Assembly (NCBI GenBank): GCA_014898425.1
Contig: RCSZ01000002.1
Span: 3,100,001 to 3,164,000, forward strand
Reading direction: 5' to 3'
Length of the DNA: 64,000 nt
DNA from: Botryotinia globosa
Lineage: Eukaryota; Ascomycota; Leotiomycetes; Helotiales; Sclerotiniaceae
In this document: in pieces, positions 34,285 through 44,845 of the stretch
Position numbering within the stretch: the stretch's first letter is position 1
Layout of the letters: the number at the start of each line of letters is the position of its first letter
The notes under the pieces: generated by a model
Told to the model about the DNA's origin: nothing
Seen by the model: only the letters and a program-made list of their open reading frames with translations
Database searches by the model: none
Position numbers and translations under genes: made by a program

Positions 34285-34799
34285 TTACTCGTCGGCTTGG
34301 ATAGCACGGGCTGTTGAAAGAAAGAGTGTTAGCATTTGTATCTTCTGGATAGTCCTGTTGACACCCTTATCCTGAAGATCATCATCCCATTGGGTGGTAA
34401 TGATTCGACTCGAATGTTCTTGCGGTGTATCGAAAAAGGATAATATCGGGACGTGAGAGACATACTGTAGATATCACCGGCGTGATGCTTGACAACAATC
34501 TTGATTTGTCCCTTCTCCTCCAATTCCTTCAAACATCTTCTGGCCAAAGATCCGTTGATCTTTAATCTATCGACCAAAACAGCGACGGTGACGAGACGGT
34601 AGGATTGAACATCTTTGGCGAGTCTGTCGGAAGTGGACTTATCGAGGATGACGGCGTGTTGAGCCTTGTCCTTGACTATAATGATTTTTCGTCAGTTTCC
34701 ATTCGAAAATTCCAAGGCATGGTAAAATGTTAATGCGCACCCTTTCCCTTGGACCACTTCTTCTTTTGCTTCTTTGCGCCGGTGTTTGCTGGTGCCATT
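34285..34799 (-). CDS. RPS25: 40S ribosomal protein eS25
   Basis: Three exons: 34799 down to about 34741, 34675-34466 and 34310-34285. The product starts MAPANTGAKKQKKKWSKGK, continues VKDKAQHAVILDKSTSDRLA, and has the strongly conserved core LVDRLKINGSLARRCLKELE and the end IYTRAIQADE. eS25 is a small-subunit protein near the tRNA P/E sites, used in IRES-driven initiation. Oddity: the first donor reads AAAGG|GGTGCG-like sequence with four G, and the only GT donor leaves exon 1 at 59 bp, so the three exons sum to 295 bp, one base too many. With one G fewer the product is 97 aa, the normal length. This is probably a homopolymer error, since the gene should be essential or near-essential. Confidence 0.9.
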
Positions 34800-35740
34800 T
34801 TGTCGGTTTGATGTTGTCGTGAAGAAAATGGATGTTTCTCTCAAGATCAATTCAATAGAGGTGGATTGATTTTTCAATTTAGGGCTTGTGTGTGCCGAGT
34901 GGAACAATCGCGCTAGTCTTGACGTAACCATCACGTGATGCTATCAGAACAGATGGAGGATCGGAGGAATGAGAGGAACATGTTCAGATTGGAAAAGGAA
35001 GGGAATGTGAGAAATCTAGTACATATATATTAATACGAAAGGCTACGGGTCATAAATCGATAATCAATTGGTATAAACTATGTTGTCAAACTGATTGTAG
35101 TTAAGCATCTACAAAACGATGGAAACCTCTGAAGGTATGGATATGAACATCAAGGTTACCAATGACATCCCCTATCCAAGCAATATTCAAGCAATAGTAA
35201 TAGCACTCTACAATGTTCGCTATCCACGTAGTCCATCTCTATAGAAATGATATTCGGGAGAACCATCAATGCCTTACATCAAGATTTCGACTTATGAATG
35301 GTATAATTATGGGGGCAAGCCCCCAAGCCCCCTTAGCTCGCTGCGCTCGAAGATTCTATCTACAGTAGAATCATCATTCGGATGAGCCCGTTTACCGAGA
35401 ACTCACTATCACTAGGTACCCATAGCAATGTTACAGTACCTAACATATTGTGATTCAAAAGTCTGCTCTCCCCATCGATTATCTCAAAAGCCTTGTTCAC
35501 TATACAAACAGGTACAAGGATATTTCAAAATCTATTTGTATTCATGTCATTGCGGACTCTGTGTATTTTATACCTCTAACCCAGCAAGTTGCCATATATG
35601 CCAAATTCCCTTTTTGCTCCGCCGGGCCATATCTCCAACAAGCCTCATTGATGCAAATGCTTACATATATTCATACCACACTATGCCATGTGTTGCTACG
35701 TGGAGATGATTCATCATTCGTGAGCAATCCCATTGCCGTT
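34800..35740. other. intergenic spacer with a GC-rich hairpin
   Basis: The eS25 promoter, then AT-rich sequence interrupted by the GC island at 35311-35351, then the 3' region of ELG1. No gene is seen. Confidence 0.5.
35311..35351. repeat. GC-rich inverted repeat island
   Basis: GGGGGC-AA-GCCCCC forms a 6-bp stem with a 2-base loop, followed by another AAGCCCCC and a GCTCGCTGCGCTCG run. It stands out sharply from AT-rich flanks. It may be a transposon scar or a structured element; its origin is unknown. Confidence 0.55.
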
Positions 35741-38700
35741 CTAATCTAAAAGTTCATCTTTTCCACTGTCAGCACCTATATAACTCTCCGACAACTGTAT
35801 ACTCGATCTCCTACTTCCATCATCTGTGGCTGCTGTGATAGAGATAGCTGCATCCAACCAACTCTGTGATCCAGTCCTGAGAACAAAATATGGGTTGATA
35901 TCCTGACTGAAATACTTTTCCTTCCTGGTCGTACTTCTTGTACCGCCCTCAAGGGCTGACATAGCTGCTCGAGTTGTTCTCATTCTCTTCGGTTTCGGTG
36001 CGATATTACCTCCATTTTGACTGAATAGATTGCTTAGACGTACTCGATCTCTCTGAAGACGTGCATCGTAAGATACTATGGACCTAACGTATGGAGCAAC
36101 GTCGAGTATAATGAGATTCATAGTTCGATCAAAGCAACACGCTTCAAGATTTCCGGTGGTCCAAGCATATGTCTTTTCAGACTCTGATATAGGATCAAAA
36201 GCCAAGCTCAAATCGCGGCGGGTAATAACATTCTCATGAGGACGTGATTGAGACCGTATAAGACCTTGAACTTGCTTCTCGGTCGGTCCATCCAGCTCTC
36301 GGTGTATGTCCCATCCATGTTCAACATGTTGACGAATTTGAAGAACTTCCCTAGCTCGAGATTTCATCCAGAATGATATGTTGATACTTGTCTCGTCAAG
36401 ACTGATTTGCGGCGATACGTCCAGTAATTGATTTGCCATAGTGTAATCTTCTCTTGCTTTGCTAGACATTTTTGGGTAACTTGCATCAATGGTAACCTTA
36501 TTTCATTAGCAACGAGTAGATGTAATGCAGATAGATGAAAACTTACCTTATAGTCTGCGCCGAAGCTATTATGCGAGAAACAATCTGTACCACTCATAGC
36601 TTCGGCAAAGTCATCGTACATTGCCAGAGCAGCTCGCCTGGTGGCCCGCTCATTGGTGCAATCCGCGATCTTGTCCGCCCAAGCACTGATGTCTAGATTT
36701 TGTTGCCAGTCGCCTACATCGATGCCCCAACCATTCCAGGCTTCATGCAAGGTCTCTTCCTCAATGTCGATGTAAGGTCGTTGGCTCTCGAGAGTGTCTT
36801 GAGAAATCCATCCCATGCCAGTCCGATAAGTATCTTCGCTAACTACGCGATACTTCTTACCATGCTCATCTAGATCGCATCCCAACGGTAAACGAGGATA
36901 AAACCACTCCATTCCAGCTTTACGATCTCCAACTGCAAATTGACACCAGAACTCCAACTCTGTCAATGAACCACGTAGGTCTGACGCTCGACTTTCATAT
37001 AAAGCCTTCACAGCGTCACGACGAATAGCATGACCTTCATTGGCTGCTACGAGTAGCATGTAATCAACCGCAAGATCGGTAGGCACTGTAGTAAAGCGAA
37101 TAATTGCATGTAGAGATAGAGCGAGAATTGGCACCGCAGCCTCATCATTACAAGTCATGATAATTGGTCGCTTACTCTGGGCGATCAGAAGCAAAACTGT
37201 TTGCCAAAATCCTCTATCCTCTTCAAATAGAACATCAACTTCTTCGAGTAGTATCAAGGATTGTTGCTGTTTCTTTGGCGGCCCTTTCGGAGCGACTATA
37301 TCTTTGTTGACGTCCGTTTTGGGTGCACTTTGCTCAGCATCCGTACTCTCAGATTTTATCTTTGTCGGTTCTTCCGATGTGAAGAATGGCTTCATCATGC
37401 CCAAGCGGCCATTTGCTAAATCTTCGGCTATATCATTGGATGGACGTTCTTCGTTGTCATTCTGACTTTTCGGCTTCGTTGGTGCTTTGGATGCAAAAAA
37501 TAAGTTCATGATGCCCTTGCTTTTAGGTTCTGGCTTGATGGGTGCTTTTGAAGTGAAAAATGAGTTCATGGTACCCTGACGGCCGCTCTTTACTTCTTCA
37601 GCCACCGAGTCAAATGAATTTTCTTCGTCCTCATTCGCACTTGAAATCTTATCAACTTTGGATCTTTGAACTAGATGGTTTCGAGTCATATCTCCAACTT
37701 TATCCATCACTTCTTTCCCGCTCCTTTTGGAATTTGGATTGATTTCGAAGACTTCGAATCCAAGTTCTTTGGCAACAGCAAAGACCGCGGCAGACTTGCC
37801 ACATCCGTGTGGTCCACTCAAAACAACTGCATTGGCCAGGCGCTTGGAATCTTTAGAGCCTTTCGCATTCAAATCACCAGAACGTATCACTGTTTTTTTG
37901 ACCAAACCTGAGCCCCCTAGCAAATTCCCATCTTCCGGCTCCGTTATTTCATCCATTTCGTTGTCTTCCTCGCCATCAGATACTATAAAATTATCCAGCT
38001 TTTTCGATTTTCGCTTCCTTTTCCCAGATGGTTCGGTTTTTGAAGAGGCGGATTTCTTCGTAATTTTGCTTTCAGCGGAACCTGACTCTACCGACATTAC
38101 TGTTAATTTTTGTAACCACTCTTTCAATATAAAGGCCTCTCGCCCAGTCTGTAAGATCTCCTCCGCACTTCTTGGTGCATACTTTTGTGTCCAAGATAAA
38201 TATTCGCATTCAGCCTTGTCAAATGCCGATAACGAAGTGGCAATTGAGTTGTAAACATTTGTGAGAGCGGGATGGACATTTGAGTTTCTTTTCTCTGGCT
38301 CTTGGAGTTCGTCATCGCTGAAATCATGATTCACAACTGGTCTGCTAGGTTTTGATATAAGTTCTTTTCGTACGCGACACTGGAGACTCGGGCCCGTTTC
38401 GATATGTTTGGATGGTACTCGGAGGCAAGGAGAAACCGGAGCGAAATCATGAATATGAAGGTCATGGATGCTATTAATTGTCTCATCAATTCGTAACTTT
38501 GCCGTAAAAGTGTTCATAATGTTTTCATATTCAATGATTTCAACAGCTCGATATTTTGACCCTTTCTTGACGTCGCTGGGTTCTCCAGCGACTGTGCTGC
38601 TCGAGGTGCCGTTTGAAGATTCCTCGTCTCTTTCTCCGCGTACATGCACCATTCCAGACCATGGCCAAGCTGGCTCAATGGCGTCGGGGAATTTGGAGGT

Positions 38701-39459
38701 TTTAGGAGCTTTTCCGAAGCCTCTAAACGTTGGTGGGGCTTGCTTTCCATCACTTGAATGTGGTCGGCCAAAATTGGATACGATTGTCGATGGTGAAGCT
38801 GGCCTACCCAAAGCAGCTCTTTTTCCTATAGGAGATTTCTTTCCTTGACCCGGTTGCTGTAACTTTGAGAATTCCTGGGGTTCTTCTTGCGTCGGCGATT
38901 TCTTTTTTGCTGTCTTCCACCATGGAATAGCATCTACCCCATTCCCCTTTCTCGATACTATCTCTTTTGTGTTTTTCATGTCCGTAATATTTGACGCGGT
39001 CTTCGGTATAAATGTTTCGATGCCATCGAGAATATTCTCAATCTTGCTGCCAACTTCAGAAGCTGGACTTTGTCCACTGCCATAGCGCATGACAACAATT
39101 TTTGATTTTGCAGGTGTCAGGGTAGTTTGCTTACGCTTCGAGGCTCGTAAAGGTTTCGCTGTTTTTGTCGGCGCAGTGGTTTTTGTGATTGTGGATGTCT
39201 TTTCTGCCTCTAACTCTGTTGTAACTTCTGGCGAGGCAGTCTTTCGGCGTTTCCTCCTACCATTGTTCGGGTCAACCTCTAACAAATCTGCTTGTTCTCC
39301 ATTTGGCATATGGGATGAGTCTAGAGCTCCATTTTGCGGTGTTACATTGTTTCCCGCAGTCGATGACGTTCTTAATGGTTTTTGGAAGAAGGGATGCACA
39401 GTCTTTTCGTGCCCCTCCTCTATGAGAGGATTCATGCTTTGTGCGATCAAGACCGCCAT
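35741..39459 (-). CDS. ELG1: Elg1/ATAD5-type RFC-like clamp-unloader subunit
   Basis: Two exons, 36547-39459 and 35741-36496. The 50-bp intron (GTAAGT..AAG) joins D-Y-K to V-T-I-D-A-S-Y-P-K in phase 0, giving 1222 aa. The N-terminal ~500 residues are disordered, with a PIP-like KTVHPFFQKP at about residue 20 that would contact PCNA. The AAA+ core has Walker A GPHGCGKSAA at about residue 547 and a Walker B-like LILLEEVDVLFEED at about 734, then IMTCNDEAAVPI, the sensor 1 region. The C-terminus carries a conserved helical region ending in RTTRAAMSALEGG, NPYFVLRTGSQSWL. Known role: large subunit that, with Rfc2-5, unloads PCNA from chromatin after replication. It is divergently transcribed from UTP8. 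Confidence 0.88.
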
Positions 39460-40335
39460 TCGTATGCGGCCAGGTCGAGATGATCAAACGCGAACCTCGC
39501 ACATTCGGTTTCAACGATGGCGATTCTCAATCAATTAACTTAAGTCGACAAGGAAAAGAAAAACATTTGTAAAAATTTGTAAGAAGCTTGACTTGAGAAC
39601 AGGTAGAGAATATAAAGAAGTGCACTTTTGCAGACGGTGAAAAAGTAATTGGAAGTGAAAAGCAATGTGCATCCAAAAGTTGCTAAGTACTTAACATCAA
39701 GGTGAAGTTGAGAACCGCGTTCGCGTCTGGATGAAATTAGCACTTTAACTACTTGATAGGTAGATAAAGTATTTTGAAAACCATTCACCCTTTTCAATAT
39801 TCAATATAAAATCATGCTGTCCATATTTGATGTTGAGACTTGTGTGAAAATGCTCCTAAGCTTATGAAGTATAATATACGATCAAGAAATTTGGTATTTT
39901 GATTTATTTTTGCATTATTATTCGATATCAAAAGATGGGTACCTGATGAGAAGGAAGTTCAATATATGATTTTTCTGGATGCTTGAGTGCCCCCATCTAC
40001 GATCATGTAAGAGCATACCATATAGACCCACTTGACAGTCTTCTGCTCGCGTTTCTTGAGTGCTGATTGGTGGTTAGTGATTGGTGATTGGTGATTCCTA
40101 CACAGCAGGATGGTCGAAATCACATGATCAACACCAAACAGACACGCTAAAGTGTGCAGGCCGTGCATAATAAAAAAATTGGTAAATCTCCAAGACATAA
40201 AGTTTTATGCGACGGCAGAATTATTTCACCGCTCAGAGAAATTTCAAAGCTTTTTGGTTCTTTTTACTTTGCGCAAATCTATAATCACTGCTTCAATACA
40301 TTGGAATTGATTGCGCAAAAATTCCAATTGTCAAT
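39460..40335. promoter_or_regulatory. shared ELG1-UTP8 divergent promoter region
   Basis: 876 bp between two divergent start codons. It is AT-rich and contains a (GATTGGT)n-like run at 40066-40096 (ATTGG is CCAAT on the other strand). No gene is seen. That it is one bidirectional promoter is an inference from the layout. Confidence 0.5.
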
Positions 40336-43145
40336 ATGTCGTCAAGAATATCTTTACAGCAGCCATACGTGGTCGCTACCTTACCGCGATCAAAACAGGC
40401 TCAATATGTAGTTGGGGAGGTCTTTGGTGGTTCACCTGGATCAAAAAAAAGAAAGAGGTCAGAATTGGCGGTTGGAATTCATGGAGAAGGCGTGAATTTA
40501 TATGATGTAAGATATTATAGTTATTTCTTGAGCATCTTCAAACGTTAATATCTTCTCAGGTATCATCTTCGAAATTACTTACTTCTTACGCTCTGCCTCC
40601 TGGTACTTCATTTTCTTGCCCGCCATACTCTTCCAGGTCGAAACCGACGAAAACCAAAACCGAGCGAAGAACATATGTTTCGACGTCCGGCTCTGAGGAT
40701 CAAATCACATTGTTCCATGATATCACGGAAGGGATTAGCACATCACAATCTACAACAGTCACACACAAGCTCAGTCAATCGAAAGCGCCAGTGGTTCATT
40801 TGGGTGCTTTAGCATCCTCGGGATTGGATGCGATCAAAAAGTCGGATATATTGATTGTGAAGAAAGATGGTGAGATTCAATGCTTAGATGGTGAAAGTCT
40901 TCAGCTATTATGGTCCTCTCCTGCCACCGCCCTCGGTCGAGCTTCATCAATGACAATGACCAACATCGAGGTAGAATATGCGCACATCACAAATGCATAT
41001 TCCGCTGGTCAAGGAATATTGAAAGGTCGCCAGGATGTCTTCGCTTTTTTCCCGCAAGAAGTGACCGAGGATGGCTTTAATCCAGACATAATAATCGTGA
41101 TTACAAAGTCAAATGTGCAGGAAGCTGGGGATAGTGTGCGTACACTACACATTGTAGCATTACCAAGGAAGGCGACGACCTATTTGAATGGCACAACACA
41201 TTCTGTCGAATCTCTTCTCGATGCCCCTCTACCAATTCACAAAGCTCCTAAGAAGAAGGTAACGATGGGAAAAGCTTCATTCGGCATCAATGTTTCAGCC
41301 GGCATTTTGCAAATACTGGAAGCGGAAGTGTTGACAACTTTGGATTTACATGATACGTTCCCAAAGATACAATCCGAAATCAACACTCCTGGCACCGGTT
41401 CATTCCTTCGCCTTTCAAGCACTTCTATTATCATGTCAACTCAACAAGCGATTAGCATTCTCAACCCAAAATATGAGTCTGTGTTAGCAACCATCAAGTT
41501 GGATGATGAGACAAACAAAGAATCACTCAAACGCAAACGAGACTCTGATGATAAGCAGAGACCACGGTTGGATATACCTGCTCAATTCATCTCTTACTAC
41601 CCTAAACTTGGGACAGCGTTAGCTATCTCAGATAATGAGCTCGTTGCCGTTCAAGTGGACTTTCAACCTGGTCAAGGATCAAAATCTCGAGCATTTGGAC
41701 TATTGATCGATTCCCTTGGTTGCTCGGACCCACAGGTTGTACGTTCCAAGCCGGGAAAGGAGCCATCACATGGAAAGTGGCTTTTCGTGGATCATTATCT
41801 TCCTGGGTCAATGGGCATGAAGGAAGATGCATGGGTAAATATGACGAGAGAGCCTGAGAGATGTGTCAAGAGTGGAGATACTGCAGCTTTTGAGAAGGCC
41901 TTAGGCAGTAAGTTCGACCAAGATTGGAGCACCGAAACGTCCGAAAATCCTGCAGACAGGATCGCGAAGATGGAGCCTTCTGAAGTCGATCGTAGGTGGA
42001 TATTATATGCACTAAGTAAGATTTTTAGCTGGTCTCAGAATCTGGAAGGGATGTATGAGCTTTCTATTGTTTTCTATCCTCCTAGACTTTTCAGGTGGTT
42101 GCTTCAAACAGGAAACATGATGATTCTTAATATCGAATCAGCATTGAGACAAGAGATTCGAGCCTCACTTTCTGGCCCAATACCAGCTGGCCAACTTGTC
42201 AATGCGATCGTTAAGCTGGACCGGGAAATGGAATTATTACTCCATCTTGTTTCATCCAATCTACTTGGAGCAGCGGAACTTCTCCACGCGATTCGAAACT
42301 TGATGGAAACTATGGATTTGTTTGAACTTGGAGACTCTTCGAGTCCAAAGCAAGCATTGCTGACAAATGGGGAAGAAGCATCCCTAGAAAATGACAATGC
42401 TGAAGAGGAAGTACAAAGACTTGAAGCCGAGGCAGAAGATGATCTCCAACTCGCCGAATTTCAATTGGGCGAAGGTTCAGGCGTCAGAGGTGAAGCCTTG
42501 AATGTGGCTCTCTCAAAACTCTATACATGTCCAGACAACAAGATTACGGAAGCTTTACAGACAACTTTTACAAGTCAAGAGACGGTATCACTAATCTATA
42601 TTTTGAGAGTCGAATTGGCCAAAGGTGGATGGACAGGTCGATACCTTGATATTTTGGAACTAGATGACGACGAAGTTGAAGCACCTGATAACTCCATCAT
42701 TCTCATCTCCAGCTTACTCAACAACTGTATTGATGCTCTTGCAGCTGGTGGATGGTTAACTGGAAATGCAAGGTTGATCAATGGTGATCAATCCGAATCC
42801 GAAGCATTCATTGGAACATTGAAAATGGAAGTTAGTGCCGCACTCGAAGGCATCGAAACGGCCGTTTATCTCAAGGGATTAACATCCGAGATGGTCCGTT
42901 ACGGGGACTCCGTACTTAAAACCCTTGGCAATGAAGACACGGGACGAATGGCAAAGTCAATATTAACCCTTCCCTCTGGAGAAAAAGACCTCTCGATATT
43001 GCCCATCGGACTCAAGGCCGAGAAACAAATTTCTCGTCTTCGTGTAGGTGCGGGAGGCGAAATTCAAAAGAGAAGTAAGAGAGATATTGGAAGACTTTTG
43101 AGTAGACAAGTGGGAAAATATACAAGAGAAAGAATTGTTTTGTAA
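40336..43145 (+). CDS. UTP8: UTP8, t-UTP subunit of the small-subunit processome
   Basis: Two exons, 40336-40506 and 40560-43145, with a 53-bp intron (GTAAGA..CAG) in phase 0, giving 918 aa. The N-terminus starts MSSRISLQQPYVVATLPRSK and contains KKRKRSELAVGIHGEGVNLY, typical of the fungal Utp8 beta-propeller. WD-like blades continue to about residue 420 (DILIVKKDGEIQCLDGESLQ, LRLSSTSIIMSTQQAISILN). The second half is helical, with LRQEIRASLSGPI and a Glu-rich run before the C-terminal helices. Utp8 is part of the UtpA complex that binds nascent pre-rRNA in the nucleolus and in yeast also aids tRNA export. The family call rests on the N-terminal motif and architecture; no other subunit is nearby. 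Confidence 0.72.
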
Positions 43146-43872
43146 GGAGTATGAGAATAACATTGAAGATGAAGGGTTTGTTATTATTTTAATGATATTG
43201 TTGATTGATTGGGTGGGTGGGAGAATATAAAATCAAAGAAACTCTTTTGCTCATGCTACCTATACTATGTATTATGGATACCATATATGTCGTACCCAGT
43301 CACATGACATGAATTCGGAGTTCCCCTCCCCTCCCCTGTCTTGCTCTGCCCTGCGGCCCCTGCGGCCCCTGCCCTCCCTTGCACTCCACATCTATCTCAC
43401 GCATTGATAACTGATTACCTAATACCATACATTCTTCTGGTGGCGCCTTTATGCAACCTGAATGCACCGACAAGAAAATGTGACAAGCGATGTTTGAGCG
43501 CGTGCAGTGCATACGAATTGTATAAGCCTTCATCTGAGCCTCACCTGGGCACGCCTTTGTTACGCAGTCGGTCCACGGGTGCGACACTGCGGCGATGCAT
43601 GGATGGTTGTGGATGGATGGGTTGATGGCTGTGGATGGGTTGATGGGAACTGCGCCACAAAATGCGGTTCGTGTATCTATGGAATGGGACGGAGTACCAG
43701 TTTTTATAGAGTTTTTGTGTTTTTGGATTCTACATTCTAATGCATAGGTAGGTACATATTTTAACTTCTTGGCCGTTTTTGTGAATGGATCCAATGCTTG
43801 GGTTGGATTGGATTGGGTTGGGTTGGATTGGATTTGTGGCGTCTGGTGTTTGATTGGGTAAATACATAGTAA

Positions 43873-43919
43873 TGGGAGGGATGGGAGGGATGGGAGGGAT
43901 GGGAGGGATGGGAGGGATG
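43873..43919 (+). repeat. (GGGAGGGAT)5 minisatellite
   Basis: Five near-perfect copies of a 9-base unit, flanked by (GGATT/GGGTT)n and (GGAT)n runs. Confidence 0.85.
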
Positions 43920-43988
43920 GTTCATGGATGGATGGAGAGATGGATGGATGGATGTTTGTTCTCGCGACGGTATGGATGTATGGTATGA

Positions 43989-44275
43989 CATATATAGTAT
44001 AATATGATATATATAATATGGTGTATATAATACAATATATATAATATGGTATAGTTTGTATGATATAGTATGGTATATATAGTATAGTATAATACATATA
44101 ATACATATAATACATATAATATATATAATATATATAATATATATAATATATATAATATAATATGGTATATATAATATATATAATATAATATGGTATATAT
44201 CATATATACCATATTATACCATATTATATTATACTATATATACTATAATATTATATATATAATATGATATCATTC
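43989..44275. repeat. AT-rich palindromic microsatellite
   Basis: Almost pure A/T with units such as ATATATAATAT and TATAGTATA. Many short inverted repeats could form cruciforms. Confidence 0.8.
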
Positions 44276-44590
44276 AACAAGGCAAGCGGTAGTTCTACAG
44301 ATTTCTTAAACAGTTACCTATTCTCCCTCCCGGTACGTACCTGGGTACCCATTTAACATAATCATCACGATTAGATCCATATCTGGGAATTCAACCAGAA
44401 AATAATTGCGGGGTATAATTAAGTGGAGTGGTTCGTTACGTCGGAGCTTCCATTTTCATCATAGGTTCACCAGTTATAACTTATCAGACAGAGAACTCAG
44501 CCAGAAAGAAAGAAAGAAAAAGATATTATCCACTTCGCTGCAGCAGAGCAAGGTAATTGAAAGCAAGAAGAGACTACAACACATCATATC

Positions 44591-44634
44591 GCACACACAC
44601 ACACACACGCACACACGCACACTCGCACACTCGC
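44591..44634 (+). repeat. (CA)n-like microsatellite
   Basis: CA dinucleotides broken by CG and CT steps, about 200 bp upstream of the 882-aa gene. Confidence 0.8.
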
Positions 44635-44845
44635 ATATCTACTCGTATCTTGATTTTCATTTGATTGATTAATTATTTTGCTTTGCCACTTTTGGGGTCA
44701 AAGGGATGGGTGTATAACTGACCTCTCCTTCTTTCTCTCCCTCGCCTTCTCGAAACTTGGAATCGATTGCGACATCGAAGTGCGACATTCGATATTTGGA
44801 TTTGGATATTTGAAGTCGAATATTGAACGCGGAATGAGAAACGAA

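Larger units (their letters stand above)
43146..44845. other. repeat-rich spacer
   Basis: The UTP8 3' end, a CCCTG-rich stretch, GGGAGGGAT tandem copies, a long AT palindromic stretch, then a (CA)n run and the promoter of the 882-aa gene. The long frames seen here are translations of simple repeats. Confidence 0.65.

Noticed and set aside
43300..44115. 271-codon minus-strand frame of Tyr/Ile/Pro/Ser repeats
   Set aside because: It translates simple repeats (AT tract, GGGAT tandems) and shows no protein-like character.
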